Shown: positions 10,300-21,979 of the stretch, piece by piece
How the letters are laid out: each line of letters starts with the position of its first letter
Numbering within the stretch: the stretch's first letter is position 1
Origin: Fallopia convolvulus
Taxonomy: Eukaryota > Streptophyta > Magnoliopsida > Caryophyllales > Polygonaceae
Assembly (NCBI GenBank): GCA_964016875.1
Contig: OZ024724.1
Span: 30,341,786-30,405,785 of the forward strand
Direction: 5' to 3'
DNA: 64,000 nucleotides
The notes under the pieces: generated by a model
What the model saw: only the letters and a program-made list of their open reading frames with translations
Told to the model about the DNA's origin: nothing
Database searches by the model: none
Made by a program: the position numbers and the translations under genes

Positions 10300-11975
10300 A
10301 TGAGCGACAATTTAGAAATGTCGATTAATTATGTAAGTATCAGTATAGGGTATCGGGAAGATATCTTTGCTTATTCAGTTATCGTAAAAGTCATTGGAGA
10401 AGATGAAAATAATCCCCAAACAATGGAGGAATGTCGACATCGAAATGGTTGGGAAAGCTGGAAAGCAGAATTGGATTCGTTAAACAGACTAGATGTTTTT
10501 GGACCTGTAGTTCCAACACCATAAAGTGCAAAATCAGTCTGTTATAGCTCGTTGCACAAGGGTTCTCGCAAAAACCTGGAGTGGATTACATGGAAATGTA
10601 TTCACCAGTAGTGGATGCAACAACACTAAGGTTCCTTGTTCCTTTAACCATTGTTGAGCGTTTGAAAATGCAACTCGTGGATGTGGTAACAACATACCTA
10701 TATGAGTCATTAGGTACCAACATATACATGAAAATCCCAGAAGGATTGAAAATGCCTGAAGCATTTGAATCAAAACCACATTAAATTTATTCCATTAAAC
10801 ACATAAGATCGCTATATGGATTGAAACAATTGGGAAGAATGTGGTATAATCGCCTTAGAGAATATCTACAAAGGCAAGGATTTGTCAGCGATCAAATAGG
10901 TCCTTGTGTGTTCATAAAAACTACAAATTTGGAATATGTAATCATTGCTGTTTATGTTGATGATTTGAATATTATTGGGACTCCAGAAGAGATCCTAATA
11001 TAAGATGATTATTTGAAAAGAGAATTTGAAATGAAGGACTTAGGAACTACCAAGTATTGTCTCGGCCTGCAGTTCGAGCATACAAAGGATGGAATCTTTA
11101 TCCATCAATCAAATTATACTGAAAAAGTCCTAAAGCGATTTAATATGGATAAGGCACATCCATTAAGTACACCAATGGTAGTAAGATCGCTAAGTGTGGA
11201 AAAAGACCTCTTTTATCTCAGATCAGAAAATGAAGAGATATTAGGTCATAAAGTACAATATCTCAGTGCAATAGGTGCATTAATGTATCTTGCTACTAAT
11301 ACTCGACCTGATATAGCTTTTGTTGTGAATTTATTAGCAAGATATAGTTCAACACCAACAAAAAGACATTGGAATGGTGTTAAGCACATTCTGCGTTAAT
11401 TACGTGGAACAAGTGACATGGGGCTATATTTCCAAAGGCCTAATGAAGGACAAATTGGAGGATTAATTGGCTATAGTGATGCTGGCTATTTATCTGATCT
11501 GCACAAAGCCATTTCCCAAACAGGGTACTTGTTTATGTACGGTGGAACAACCATTTCATGGTGTTCAACAAAACAGTCTATAGTAGCCACATCATCAAAT
11601 CATGCAAAGTTGATCGCTTTGTATGAAACTGGAAGAGAAAGTGTGTGGCTTAGATCGCTCATACACCACATTCAAACATATTGTGGGTTGAAGTCAATTG
11701 CTGAAAATCCAACAATAATATATGAAGACAATGCAACTTGTATCGCGCAAATCAAGGAAGGTTACATCAAGAGTGATCATTCAAGCATATATCGCCGAAA
11801 TTTTTCTCTACTCACGAGCTTCAAGTCAAAGGTGATATTGATGTTCAACAGATTCAATCAAGCAAAAACTTAGCTGATGTGTTCACTAAAGCATTGCCTA
11901 CCAGAGTCTTCAAACAACTCATTCACCATCTAGGGATGCGACGCTTGAGAAATATATGTTGCAAAGAGGGAGAGT
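10300..11975 (+). pseudogene. Degenerate copia reverse transcriptase and RNase H
   Basis: Well-preserved Ty1/copia RT-RH in the standard order. Seen are the linker SINYVSISIGY and the approach WESWKAELDSLNRLDVFGPV (10300-10524). The core follows at 10581-10784 (DYMEMYSPVVDATTLRFL, MKIPEGLKMPEA), then GLKQLGRMWYNRLREYL and the catalytic YVDD (10821-11003), then MKDLGTTKYCLGLQFE and TRPDIAFVVNLLARYS (11013-11399). RNase H is at 11418-11873 (GYSDAGYLSD, WCSTKQSIVATSSNHAK, IIYEDNATCIAQIKEGYIK), followed by an ADVFTKALPT tail. Single stops separate the pieces; the acidic residues of RT and RNase H are still present. Recently degraded compared with its own integrase. Confidence 0.92.
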
Positions 11976-12068
11976 ACTAAAACTGCACTCTTTTTCCCTT
12001 AGCTTGGTTTTTATCCCACTGAGTTTTTCCAAGCAAGGTTTTTAATGAGGCAGTTAGTAATGTACATC

Positions 12069-12252
12069 TAAGGGGGAGTGTTATAATATTTATTATATTA
12101 TTATATTTAGATCTACAATGGTAAACCCTATTTTTGGGATTATCCATTAAGCTATGTATTCTCTATATAAAGGCCCCTATGAGTGACCTAATAAGACACA
12201 CAAAATTCTACGCACTTTCTCTCTTTTTGTTCTTTCCCTAATAATTATAACA
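12069..12252 (+). repeat. Copia polypurine tract and 3' LTR
   Basis: The purine run AAGGGGGAG is followed at 12079 by TGTTATAATATT, and the matching end TAATTATAACA closes at 12252. The 174-bp LTR therefore starts TG, ends CA and has complementary tips, as copia LTRs do. It contains a TATA-like TCTCTATATAAAGG (about 12161-12174). The partner 5' LTR is not present in the window. Confidence 0.75.
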
Positions 12253-13632
12253 ATATACTACTAATTTGTATGTAGTTTCATGTTCTGTAAATATAATATT
12301 AATAATCCAATACTCCCTCTAAGGCGAGTCAGTCATTTGGTTTCTTTGTAATTGTCCTACCAAGTTGCATCTTGGTTAGGGAGCGTTGTGGGTGATTTTA
12401 CCTTGTAATCTCTTAGCGAGTGTTTTCGCTCGCTCTTGGGATTTGGTGGGGCTTTTCCCATGAGCTTGTTCATGGTGGGTCTTAATGAGACTTTGATTTA
12501 AAAGTCTTGCCATTGTAAATTCTTTTTCTCTTCTATTTATTAACAAATTTAAAAAAATTGGAAGGCCATGACATCACATATGATATGACTCGTACCAACT
12601 TATGCAATACTTGGGATTTACAATAACCCAGTGTGGACTTGCCTCGGGCAGGGTATGGGAAGCCAGGATGTACCCACCCTTCCCCGACCTAAAATCGAGA
12701 GTGCATGTAAAAAAAGCCTAAAGACTTTAGGCGTAGAGTTGAAAGAATCTGTATAATAAAAAAATAACAATTAAAATTATATTCTTGTTTTTTCGATGTT
12801 AATTTAATTTATTTTAAATTATTTAAAAAAATTCAATTACAAGATTTTAGAACTTTATCCATATTTTTTTTAGCAATTCTATAAAAATAAGACCCCAATC
12901 CTTACATTCATTTCTAGGAGTCGAAATAGAAGGTTGCTAGGCGCCCCGATCAGACTGAATTTGTTTACTTTGGTTATGTTGATAGAGTTGAAAGAATTTT
13001 TTTTGTTTAAATAGAACTTCAGTCACCATGGCTGAAGTAACATCCCGAAATTGATGAAAACGACGACAATCGGGGGCGCCTTGACTACCTGCACGGGGTG
13101 CCTAGCGGGGCCGTTATCATTCATCAATTTGCGTTAGAACTTAGAATCATTCAAATCTCATCTCATCTTTCATTTGCTGCAACGCGCAATAAGCAAGTCA
13201 AATTACTTTTTGAAAGGAATCATCATAACTATAACCTAAAGCGGAGGTTAAAGAAATTATCAAACGACACATGTCGCTTTTAGATTGGACCATAACACCT
13301 GTTTAAAAAAAAAACTAATCTTTAGCAAATAACCATTAATTTTAAAAAATAATATTTTATTTTTGGATATGATAAATTCTTATCCATGTTTTTAGAATAT
13401 AGAATAGAAAATCTCATTATTAAACAATCTTTTATTTTTGGATATGATAGATAGGAAGATATTAGCATATTTTTTTATGCTCTCATACAAATTCTAGAAT
13501 ATTTATTTTATTTTCTTCCCACCACCATTGTAAATTTGCAGTTAATTGATTTTGGATGTGTTTTCTATTTAACTATTTATTTATTTATTTATATTTAATA
13601 AACCACGTACAAAGTACGGGCTCTTACACTAG
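12253..13632 (+). other. Non-coding repeat debris ending in a Helitron-type 3' terminus
   Basis: No gene is seen. Around 12600-12710 there is a CCTCGGGCAGGG...TACCCACCCTTCCCC stretch that looks like a worn SINE, but I cannot align it. At the right end a 5-bp hairpin (CGTAC/GTACG, 13606-13618), about ten bases and then CTAG (13629-13632) abutting T form a plus-strand Helitron 3' terminus. The 5' TC end is not identified. Confidence 0.4.
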
Positions 13633-13776
13633 TTATATTGAATAACAGAAACGAGAGAAGTTATTAATGATGTCAAGTACTTTCAAGCACAATGGACCAT
13701 GGTCAAGTAAATAGAACAAATATAGGAAAAAACAAAAAAAAAGGGAAAATTATTAATGTGATTGTACGAATGAGAG

Positions 13777-13995
13777 AAAATAGTGACCTTCACTTCTTTC
13801 TGACATTCAGTTCAATGGTTAGGCCTTTAGGGTAGTATTTCTAGGTCACTGTTTCGAACCCCATGGATTGTGATTTGCCCATTCTTCTCTAGAATTGGTT
13901 AGTAACCAGTTCTCATCCCTAGTGGATGCTCTAGGCGAGTTCAAGTAGTACTTATGGCGACCCTAATCCTTACCCAATAAAAAAAAATAGTGACC
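13777..13995 (+). mobile_element. tRNA-derived SINE with 12-bp target-site duplication
   Basis: A box-A-like AGTTCAATGGTTAGGC (about 13808) and a box-B-like GTTTCGAACCCC (about 13851) form an internal Pol III promoter. The body ends in an A-rich tail (13978-13987). The 12 bases AAAATAGTGACC occur immediately before the element (13777-13788) and after the tail (13984-13995). SINEs are copied by LINE machinery, and LINEs are present in this window. About 195 bp long. Confidence 0.75.
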
Positions 13996-14690
13996 ATCAT
14001 CGGGAATGGAAATCATTCAATCTATCCACACATCTGATTTAAATATATGGATAAAAATTCAATCTAAGATTAATGATGGTTGGATCAGATGTGGTTGAAA
14101 GGTCATCCTATTCACTATCCGATTCATCACCGGTACAACCACTCGACTCATTTCAATTACGTATTAATTTTATACACTTGAGTTTATTTTTATTTTTTTA
14201 TCTTAGTGTACTGAATTTGTTTAGAAATTTTTATCAATTTAAACTATTTGATACATTTTAGTAAGTTGGATTTTAGATAATGATTTATCTATATACTTCA
14301 TTTTTGTATTTTTTATGCATTACACGAGTATTTTTTTATGGTGATAACTTTTTATACATGTTTTGATTGGATGTACTAAAAAATACGTAAAATTGAACAT
14401 CCGTTCATTTCACACAACCCACCAAAACATCAAACAGGTGATGAATGGACGATTGATAGATGATGACTTTCACGGATGATGGATGAATTGAGTGGAACAT
14501 TTACCTCGCGAATTGGGTGATAGTATGAGTCATCCATCCATAACCCGTTCCATTTCCATCCCTACCCATCACTCTTAAAAGTCCATATAAGATTTAGCAG
14601 CCGATAAATTGGAAGTAGCTAGCTAATAATTCTTTTCTCCATTCTTCTCACATACCTTTTCTCTCCATACATATACTTTCATTTAGAGTT
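13996..14690. other. Intergenic, AT-rich, nothing recognised
   Basis: Short open frames only (for example 14073-14261) without domain, codon pattern or splice context. I see no gene or repeat boundary here. Confidence 0.5.
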
Positions 14691-15131
14691 GTCAAAACTT
14701 GACCCAACCCACCACTTCAAAACCGAATTACTAGAAACTTTTAGGGTTGAAACCCAACTTGAAATCTAAAAGGTCATCGGAAAATTAGAACCCTACTAAC
14801 CCAAACTTGATTGGGTTGAAACCCGAAACTCATTGGATTGACCCAAATTATTTGTTTTTAAAAATTATAACATTTATTTTAAATATTATAGTATATTTTA
14901 TTGTTAAAAATATATTTCATCATTTTTTATTTAATAATATCATTAATTAAACTATTATTTTAATAATCATAAAATTTGGTACACTTGACCGATGGTTGAT
15001 CTGAACATACACACACACAATTACCTACCATAACCCAACCCGATTTGACCCAAATTCGTACTCAACCCAACCCTGAAATGATAAAACTCGAACTCGACAA
15101 AACCAACCCTTTTTGCACATCTACTTCCATA
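14686..15131. mobile_element. Non-autonomous hAT-like MITE
   Basis: The left end reads TAGAGTTGTCAAAAC (from 14694) and the right end, on the other strand, TAGATGTGCAAAAA (to 15123). These are imperfect terminal inverted repeats of the TAGAG-GTG-CAAAA kind common in plant hAT elements. Flanking 8-mers CTTTCATT (14686-14693) and CTTCCATA (15124-15131) agree at 6 of 8 positions, the TSD length expected for hAT. Both subterminal parts are rich in GACCCAACCC words. No transposase is encoded in the 430 bp. Confidence 0.55.
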
Positions 15132-16590
15132 GTTCCATATTCCATAGTTGTTGATTTTGGGACATATGCATATCATATGTATTATAGAATTGAGATCAAA
15201 TGCGAACATCCTATGTTGTGTAAATTGCGAGCAATTATGAGACAGTTGATGTGCAAGACCTACCGCTATAAAGAGGCGCACATTTTTAATATTTTTTCAA
15301 AGGGTATTTTAGTCATTTTTTCTAGAAAATAGATCTGCGCTACAGTGGTATTCTCCCTCTTCATCAAGCTACAATGAAAAATTAGAGCCAATCTCCTTCC
15401 TTCTACTATTGTGCACATTTCAAATAAACTCAGTTGGTGTATTCGAGATCTTTCACACTACTTTCTTCTTGGATTTAGATATCTTTTGCTTTCTCATGGT
15501 TTTAGGTTGGAATTTAGGGTTTTTCGATTATGGTTTTTCAATTTAGGATTTTTTATTTTAGAATTATGCTACTTTGAATTGTATAGATTTGACAATGTTT
15601 TAGTGTTATTCATTGATTTTTTGTGTCCTACTGATTTTGTGTGTAATTTTACCATTGTTAGCATCCAACACTTGAGATTTCCGACATGAGTCGCCAGTAT
15701 GATAAATACTGATGATGGGCTTCCTTCTTAGTCAACTACGTTTTTCAACATGTAAACACTACTTTCTTTGTCTTTTAAGCTAGTCCAAAAATATTTACAC
15801 TAGATTTACAATTTTGCATTGATGAAAAAATCTCATTATGGTTACGCAACAACTATGGTTTTAGACATGAAAAAGTTGTAATAACTCTTTTTTCGAAAAG
15901 AGAAATTATGTACATTTTCTTGTTTTAATTCAATAAAAATGATATATGGTTTTGTGTTTAATTTCCCATTTTATTAAATAAAAATTTAACAAATAATCTA
16001 TATGGGATTATTTGGTCAAATGGACCTTATCTAAAAGGTCGCAAATCTTACTTAATAATTTGGCCAAATAACCTTACTTGAATAACTTGATTATTTTTTT
16101 AAAAAAATAAACTTTTTTTAAATTAATTGATGAATTCAAATTTTGATAAAAAAAAGAGTTAATGTTTTAAGGATTTGTATGCTACTTTTACAAATTTGTG
16201 GGGTTGTTTTGGCATTTTTTTAAAAGTCAATTCTAAAAGGGGTTCTTGAATATCCTTGGAGACTTGATCTTCAAATTCAAAATTCGTCATTTCTCAACTA
16301 AAATTGATTCCGTAAGCTCCTATATTTAACCCTTTCCTTCCTAAAAAAGCACTTAACCAATTTTGGGTGATTTAATATGAAAGTCCGTCCATTTCTATGA
16401 CCTAGGTCGAAAAATGCACTTTTAAGTAAATGGGAATTTTGCCTCGATTTAGATGTGTTCTTGATGAAATTAAAAAGATATTTTATGGATTTTGGATAAG
16501 ATGATTTGTTAAAGTATAAGCATAAATTAATTCTGTTTTGAAGCACTCAAATTGATGAAATTTTTGGGATTTGATTATTTCATCGGTTAC
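15132..16590. other. Intergenic, AT-rich
   Basis: Several 60-95-codon frames occur (15045-15332, 15411-15689 plus; 16298-16546 minus) but none has a domain, and composition is that of the AT-rich background. The 15411-15689 frame is very rich in Phe and Leu, as random TTT/CTT-rich DNA would be. Nothing supported. Confidence 0.45.
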
Positions 16591-19088
16591 AATCCCGAAC
16601 TTTGCTCAAATCGAACCAATTGGGATAGGTTTGTGACACTATAAAAGTCATTGAGTCTTCTCCTTTCATCCATACACAAACCCAAACAAGAATCCTCCAA
16701 AATCGTGGCTTAATTCGATCGAATTTTGCTCAAGAAATCAGATCGAGTTCGCATGCTCTGTTTCCAAAACAACGGACGTCAGCAGGTTGTCGTCACCAGA
16801 TCGAAAGTACTGTACCACTGCCAACGGAAGAAAGTTCATTTCGTTGCGCAACAGTAGTTGACCCTACAACCAATCATTATTGGAGGAAGGAGAACAAGTC
16901 ACCGCCTCCGTTCAGCTTCATGTCTTGCATTATTTCAGCTATAAACAATGTCATCGGGTCCCTCCTTATGTTTTTATGTATTTTCATATGTTAAAAATGT
17001 ATTTTTATGGGCAAATATTATTCAATTAGCCTAATAAATTTTAAAAGAGATTAAAATGTTTTTTTAATAAAAATTTTGAAAGTGAAATATGATTTTATGA
17101 TGAATAATAAATATTTTATTTCTAATGATAAATATAACAATAACAATAATATTTTTCTTATAAAGGAAAGATTGGATTTTTGAAAGTTGAAATGACTATT
17201 TTTATGAACTTTAAAAGAAATTCTTTTGATTATTTGACATATATAATAACACACGGTTTGAATCCATTAAAGATACTCTAAGGATAGAGTTACTATTACC
17301 CTAATAGAAATTAATGAACCCTAGAAAAGATAAATAAAATCAAAAAATGAAATCAAATCTAAGCCATTAATTTACACTTTAATGGTGTAGATTTCATCTA
17401 ACTTTACCCATAGAGTTAAATTACAACTCTAATGGAGCTCATTCAAATTTACAAGTGGATATTTTATGCATGAAAAAGATAAAGATAGACTTTATTTTAT
17501 GCCGACAATAAAATATCCATATAACTTGGTTATTAGGTTGAGCAACAATAAATGTTATTCTTATAACTTAATAGTCACGCATTAGTAAATTGATATTTTA
17601 TTAATGCTAGTAACAAAAGTTTAAATTGTTATAAACTTAGATGAGATTTGAAGGAAAAAATCTAATTATTGTCAAAATAAATTAACAATAATTTATTTTA
17701 TATTGTTCTCGATATCGCTTTGGATCATCACAAGAAGGAGCACCTCGACGTTGAATCCACATCTCGTCAACTTTTCCGTTTGTCTTTGAATTAAGGCAAG
17801 TGGTTGGTTCGCTCACGTTTTTATTTGAGCATGAGTTTTCGTATCATGTTTAATGCAATTATTGTGAACACTTGTATGAAATAAAAAGGAAAATATAAAT
17901 GAATATAGGTTGTTATTTATTTGTTAGATATAGTGACCTCGTTATCACAAGTTTATTATTATTTATAAGTTGCGCTAGACTTGGACTTCTCGATGATTGT
18001 GATCTTGTGTGTTTTTCATCGCGTTTGAGAGTTGATATAAAATTAGCGTAGTATCTATGGGTGTGAGTCCTAGTTGTTGTATACACGTTTTTATAACATT
18101 TTAGCACTAGATGAAATAAAATCTTGGTGCTTGGTCATGACCCGACCCACTTTGTCACATTGAGGGTGTTGTACTTTAGCTAACTACCTTTTTATTAGGG
18201 ACATATGAGCCTGTGATTTTCTTTGGGACGAATTAGCCCATGATCTTCAACAAATATGCAATGTCGACTAAAAGTTATCAACTTCAAGTGTATTGTTTTG
18301 ACATTAAAATAAAATAAGTGTCCAATGCACATAATTAATGAACCATGTTGGTGACTTCAACTTGGAAAATCAATCTTGCTCCCAGCTATGAAAAGTCTTC
18401 TTTCCAATCTGAATTCAAACTACAAGTATTCAGTGAGGTTGGTCGTGGACTCGAATAGTCGATGAAGCCTTTTCAAAATTTCTATGTGTAATAATTAAAA
18501 GTTCCCAACAACAATCATGCTTTCCTTAAGGAACCATAGTGAAGTGGTGTTCTATTCTTTTGAGCATATCTCCTTTCCGTGAGAATACCGAATTATATAT
18601 CATCGATCGATTCTCATTTGGGGTACGATGTATAATTACACTATGATCACTAGAACCCTACATAAAATCCTACTTGTATAGTATTTCATTTCATTAGACC
18701 GACTGATCAATTATTTTCCTTTACATGGTCGGTTGGTGTTACTCGTCCCTATACATCAGGATTCAAAGGATCGGAGTTAAAGAACTAATTTTCTATTGAA
18801 CACATGAAGAATTGAAAAAGGCGTAATCTTTATCGTTTTCGCGCTAAGTTTCTAAGGTTGAGGTTGTTGGTTTGTAAGCGCTTTCATTTGATCTTCTGCA
18901 TTAAGTTTTACATTCTTATGAACAAGTGTTGTAATACAAAATGAATTTCATCCAATATAAATATTTGTCCTTCAAAATACCTTTGTTATTTATGTTTTAT
19001 ATATTGTCAAAGCCTAGGGTGGCATCGGAAAGTAAATTTCGAGGTCGTTGGCAATAATATCTCCGAGGGAAAAATGGGGTGTTATAAA
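16590..19088 (+). repeat. Probable gypsy LTR remnant
   Basis: A promoter-like CACTATAAAAGTC (about 16635) is followed by a C/T-rich leader with CCAAACAAGAATCC. About 2.4 kb on, GAGGGAAAAATGGGGTGTTA (near 19067) resembles the end of a Tekay/Del-type LTR. The block between has no gene. Neither LTR start nor a TSD could be fixed, so this call rests on resemblance of the two ends. It could instead be unrelated repeat debris. Confidence 0.3.
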
Positions 19089-19245
19089 AGTTATCAATTC
19101 CTGTTAAGATGATTTATTTCCTCTATTTATTATAATTGTTTATTGATGAACCCATTTCTATTTAGTTACAATGTCCTACTCTTTGTTGTGCATTTCGAAG
19201 TTACTCTTTAAGTGGTTTTTGTGCAAAGTAACAATTAAAGATTTA

Positions 19246-19325
19246 AAGTCTATTAGCTCAAAAGGAAGAGCAAAGTGTTCATTGCACCTACATGATATGG
19301 GTTCGAATCCTACATAGGTTACAAG
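19246..19325 (+). other. tRNA-like sequence (CAU-type anticodon loop), right-facing member of an inverted pair
   Basis: The sequence folds as a cloverleaf by eye. The acceptor arms are AGTCTAT and ATAGGTT, allowing G-U pairs. The D-stem is GCTC/GAGC, the anticodon loop TTCATTG (anticodon CAT) and the T-loop GTTCGAATC with GC-rich stem bases. The anticodon stem has a mismatch. No CCA or polyT terminator follows closely. A degraded copy on the opposite strand at about 19480-19553 argues for a tRNA-derived repeat rather than a working tRNA gene. Confidence 0.45.
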
Positions 19326-19479
19326 AGCGAAGTCATGTAAGATGAAATATTAGGAACATATGCTTACAAAAACACGAACAAAAGGAACAACTGTCATGAA
19401 CCCAAAAGATATGAAACAAAATAACAACTAGTGTGACTTACATGACATTAATGGTAAACGGAATTAGCATATGTAGAAC

Positions 19480-19553
19480 TTGAACTGACATCTATATGTA
19501 CAAGCACAGTGCTTTATCATTTAACCTAATAGACTACCAAATGACACGAATTG
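19480..19553 (-). other. tRNA-like sequence, inverted partner
   Basis: On the minus strand it starts GGTAGTCTATTAGGTTAAAT and reaches GTTCAAGTTCTACAT, paralleling AGTCTATTAGCTC and GTTCGAATCCTACAT of the member at 19246. A shared GTCATGTAAG word lies inside the pair on both sides. The two thus form an imperfect inverted repeat with about 150 bp between them. Confidence 0.45.
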
Positions 19554-19559
19554 TGTTGA

Positions 19560-20335
19560 TAGTTATTATCAATTTAAGCATACAAAATTATGAACCGATA
19601 GAGAAACTATTATGAACCTAAAGACATGACACTATCTACTATAAACTATAATATCCACGAATCGTAAGAACACTTTCAATGAACTGTATCATATAAAATT
19701 ATGAACCAATAAAACACATATTATGAATCTTGTTGTAAGAACACTTTCGAAATTAATAATTAGAAACCTAAATGTACACTCTCTATCCCACAACTAAAGC
19801 TCAAAGAGAATATAACACTTTCTATTCAGCCTCCTAGCTAGGGACACATAATTGGCAGACCATGACCCCGAGGTTGAAGTAGAAGGGATAAGTATCGGGG
19901 AACGGGTCTGCTTGTTGTCAAGTGATCTTTCACAGTGTGTTCGAATCGGAGTATGATCAATTGATTGCAGATAGTAGAACTGAGGACTACCTGGCGATGG
20001 AAGTACTGTCCAAAGAAAGAAAAAGATCATTCCCCTAGATCTTAAGCTCTTCGAATAGCTAACAGATAGAATATAGTCTTTTCTAGCCTAGCGTGCTATA
20101 AAGTTGAGGAAGGAAGAAGTCTCAAGTATTTTTTGACCGGAGTGACATACAACTGCCAAGAAAGAACAACATAAACTAAAATTTTTTCTGCCCTTCTCCT
20201 TTATAGCTATCACTTGAGAGATCTTATTATTCATGAATGACACCCCTTTGACAGAATATATGAATGGATAGGAAGCTGGTACGGGTAATTTGCTTCAAAT
20301 CATTAGCCCTATCTCTACAAAAATTTGAATCTTCC
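19560..20335. other. Intergenic, possibly organelle-like
   Basis: No gene is seen. The stretch from about 19800 to 20300 is less AT-rich and directly abuts the plastid-derived ycf1 fragment, so it may belong to the same organelle transfer, but I recognise no plastid gene in it. The 78-codon minus frame at 19794-20030 has no domain. Confidence 0.35.
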
Positions 20336-20339
20336 AAAG

Positions 20340-21065
20340 TTCATTTATTCTTCTTTAGTTTTATTATTATATAATCGAGCCTTTTTTTCGAGTACATCCA
20401 AATAAGGAGATCCTTTGTCTAGATCTTCAATTCTATCTCTAAACTCGTTCCTTAGGCTCCTCCATTTTTTTCATTTATATAAATCCAACAATAATAATTC
20501 TGTAATTCATCATAGAAGAATTTATCCAGTTCATCACATACGGATTTTTGTTGTAAAAAATACATTTTTTGTCGTAGTATATTAGAAAAAAGATGATAAA
20601 CTGGATGGGTATGTAAAATAAATTCTTTGTTTTCCATTACTTTTACATGTATACAAAAAGTATTGTGACATTTTGTTTCTTACAACATGTTCGAATTGAT
20701 AATTTTTTATATATCGCAATGGGTGATTCCGTCGTTTATAGTTGAAATGAAGACTCACAAAGGTTTTTTCAAACTAGAAGAGGTCTTTATCTTCTTCTGT
20801 TACGTGAAAGTGGAATTCATTCTTTGTTTTGTCCTTTCCATTCACTTGAGTCCTTTCCGTTTCATCGATTTTGCACGGATCCTCTCTTTGTTCTGAAAAA
20901 AGGGAAGGAGAAGGATCTTCTTCGGTGAATTCCTCTTGTTCCTCTTTAGTCCCCTATGTTTCGAAACATGTTTTTATTTCATCTCTTTCTTTCTCCCTTC
21001 CTCCATCTCGGTCATTTTTTGAGGTTTCTTATAATTTCCTACTAAAAATGGGTGACAGTGTTCTG
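20340..21065 (-). pseudogene. ycf1: Nuclear copy of part of plastid ycf1 (NUPT)
   Basis: ycf1/TIC214 encodes a large subunit of the chloroplast TIC import complex. With frameshifts ignored, the minus strand gives a run of ycf1 landmarks: EEFTEEDPSPSLFSEQRED, then KIDETERTQVNGKDKTK and EFHFHVTEEDKDLF (about 20770-20960), FNYKRRNHPLRYIKNYQFE (about 20690-20750), then KMYFLQQKSVCDELDKFFYD, INEKN and SPYLDVLEKKARLYNNKTK down to about 20340. Plastid ycf1 is several kilobases long, so this is a small internal piece. In-frame stops and shifts show it is non-functional. Confidence 0.85.
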
Positions 21066-21077
21066 CCTAAAGAGTAG

Positions 21078-21936
21078 ACACAACTAACAAATAAGAGAAT
21101 ACTAAAGATTCGACCCATAGAACCTATCAATTCTAACACAAATTACTTCAATTTTAACATAAGGTCTTTCAATTCTGACACATAGTACTTGTACTTCTTA
21201 TACACGTTAGATCGAATAATTCCATTAATGTACGTATTAGATTGAATATACAAATTTAGTCGTATCTAGACTAATAGAAAGCCAACACATTTCATGAATA
21301 AAAATGACCAATTAACCAACCAACAAACTATTTGTTACAAATAACATCTTGTTGTTGCATTGAAACATATAAATGTTGACTAACTTGGCTAACATTGAAC
21401 TTGGTAAAACAAAATAGTTTAATAATTGAAAAATGAAATTATTCAGGAATACACATTGAATGTTGATATTACGCTTTGAATTTTTGGTAGTAGATCCATA
21501 ATCAAAATGATTTCTCTAGAATAAATTAAATAGATAGGGCAGAGCTGGGAAAGGTATTGTATGAGGTCTACCCAATCCTAGATGCAGAGGCTATAATAAA
21601 TCGATATGAACATCATGAGTTGTTCCATAATAAAAATGATTGTTGTTGCTATATCGTCTTCTACTTCTTCCATAAGCAGAGTTAGGAGAAAGACGAGATA
21701 AGAGGGACCTATAGATAATGTGCTAAAAATCTATAATAGAGTCCGACCACAACGACCAAATTGACTATCTTCATGCAGATGTTATCTAGTAGAAAAAAAA
21801 ATCACGACAAACCCCTTTGTGATTTTGCAATTTTTGAATTATGATTATTATATAATAAGTTTTTACCTTCTTATTATAAGGTAACCTTTGACCTTATAAA
21901 ATTAGAAAATTATATTTTTTATATTATTCTATTAAT
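21078..21936. other. Intergenic, AT-rich
   Basis: No coding potential or repeat boundary recognised. The right end is the AT-rich target into which the LINE inserted. Confidence 0.5.
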
Positions 21937-21979
21937 ATTATTATATTCTTTTTTTTTGAAAAGGTAAGAATTAGGAGAC

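Noticed and set aside
12590..12720. SINE with CCTCGGGCAGGG-type body
   Set aside because: Wording recalls plant SINEs, but I found no Pol III boxes, tail or TSD, so it is mentioned only as debris.
15411..15689. 92-codon plus-strand ORF with hydrophobic composition
   Set aside because: Phe/Leu richness follows from T-rich DNA; no leader context, no family resemblance.
19246..19325. Functional tRNA-Met gene
   Set aside because: Anticodon stem mismatch, several weak pairs, no polyT terminator and an inverted degenerate copy next to it; better read as a tRNA-derived repeat.
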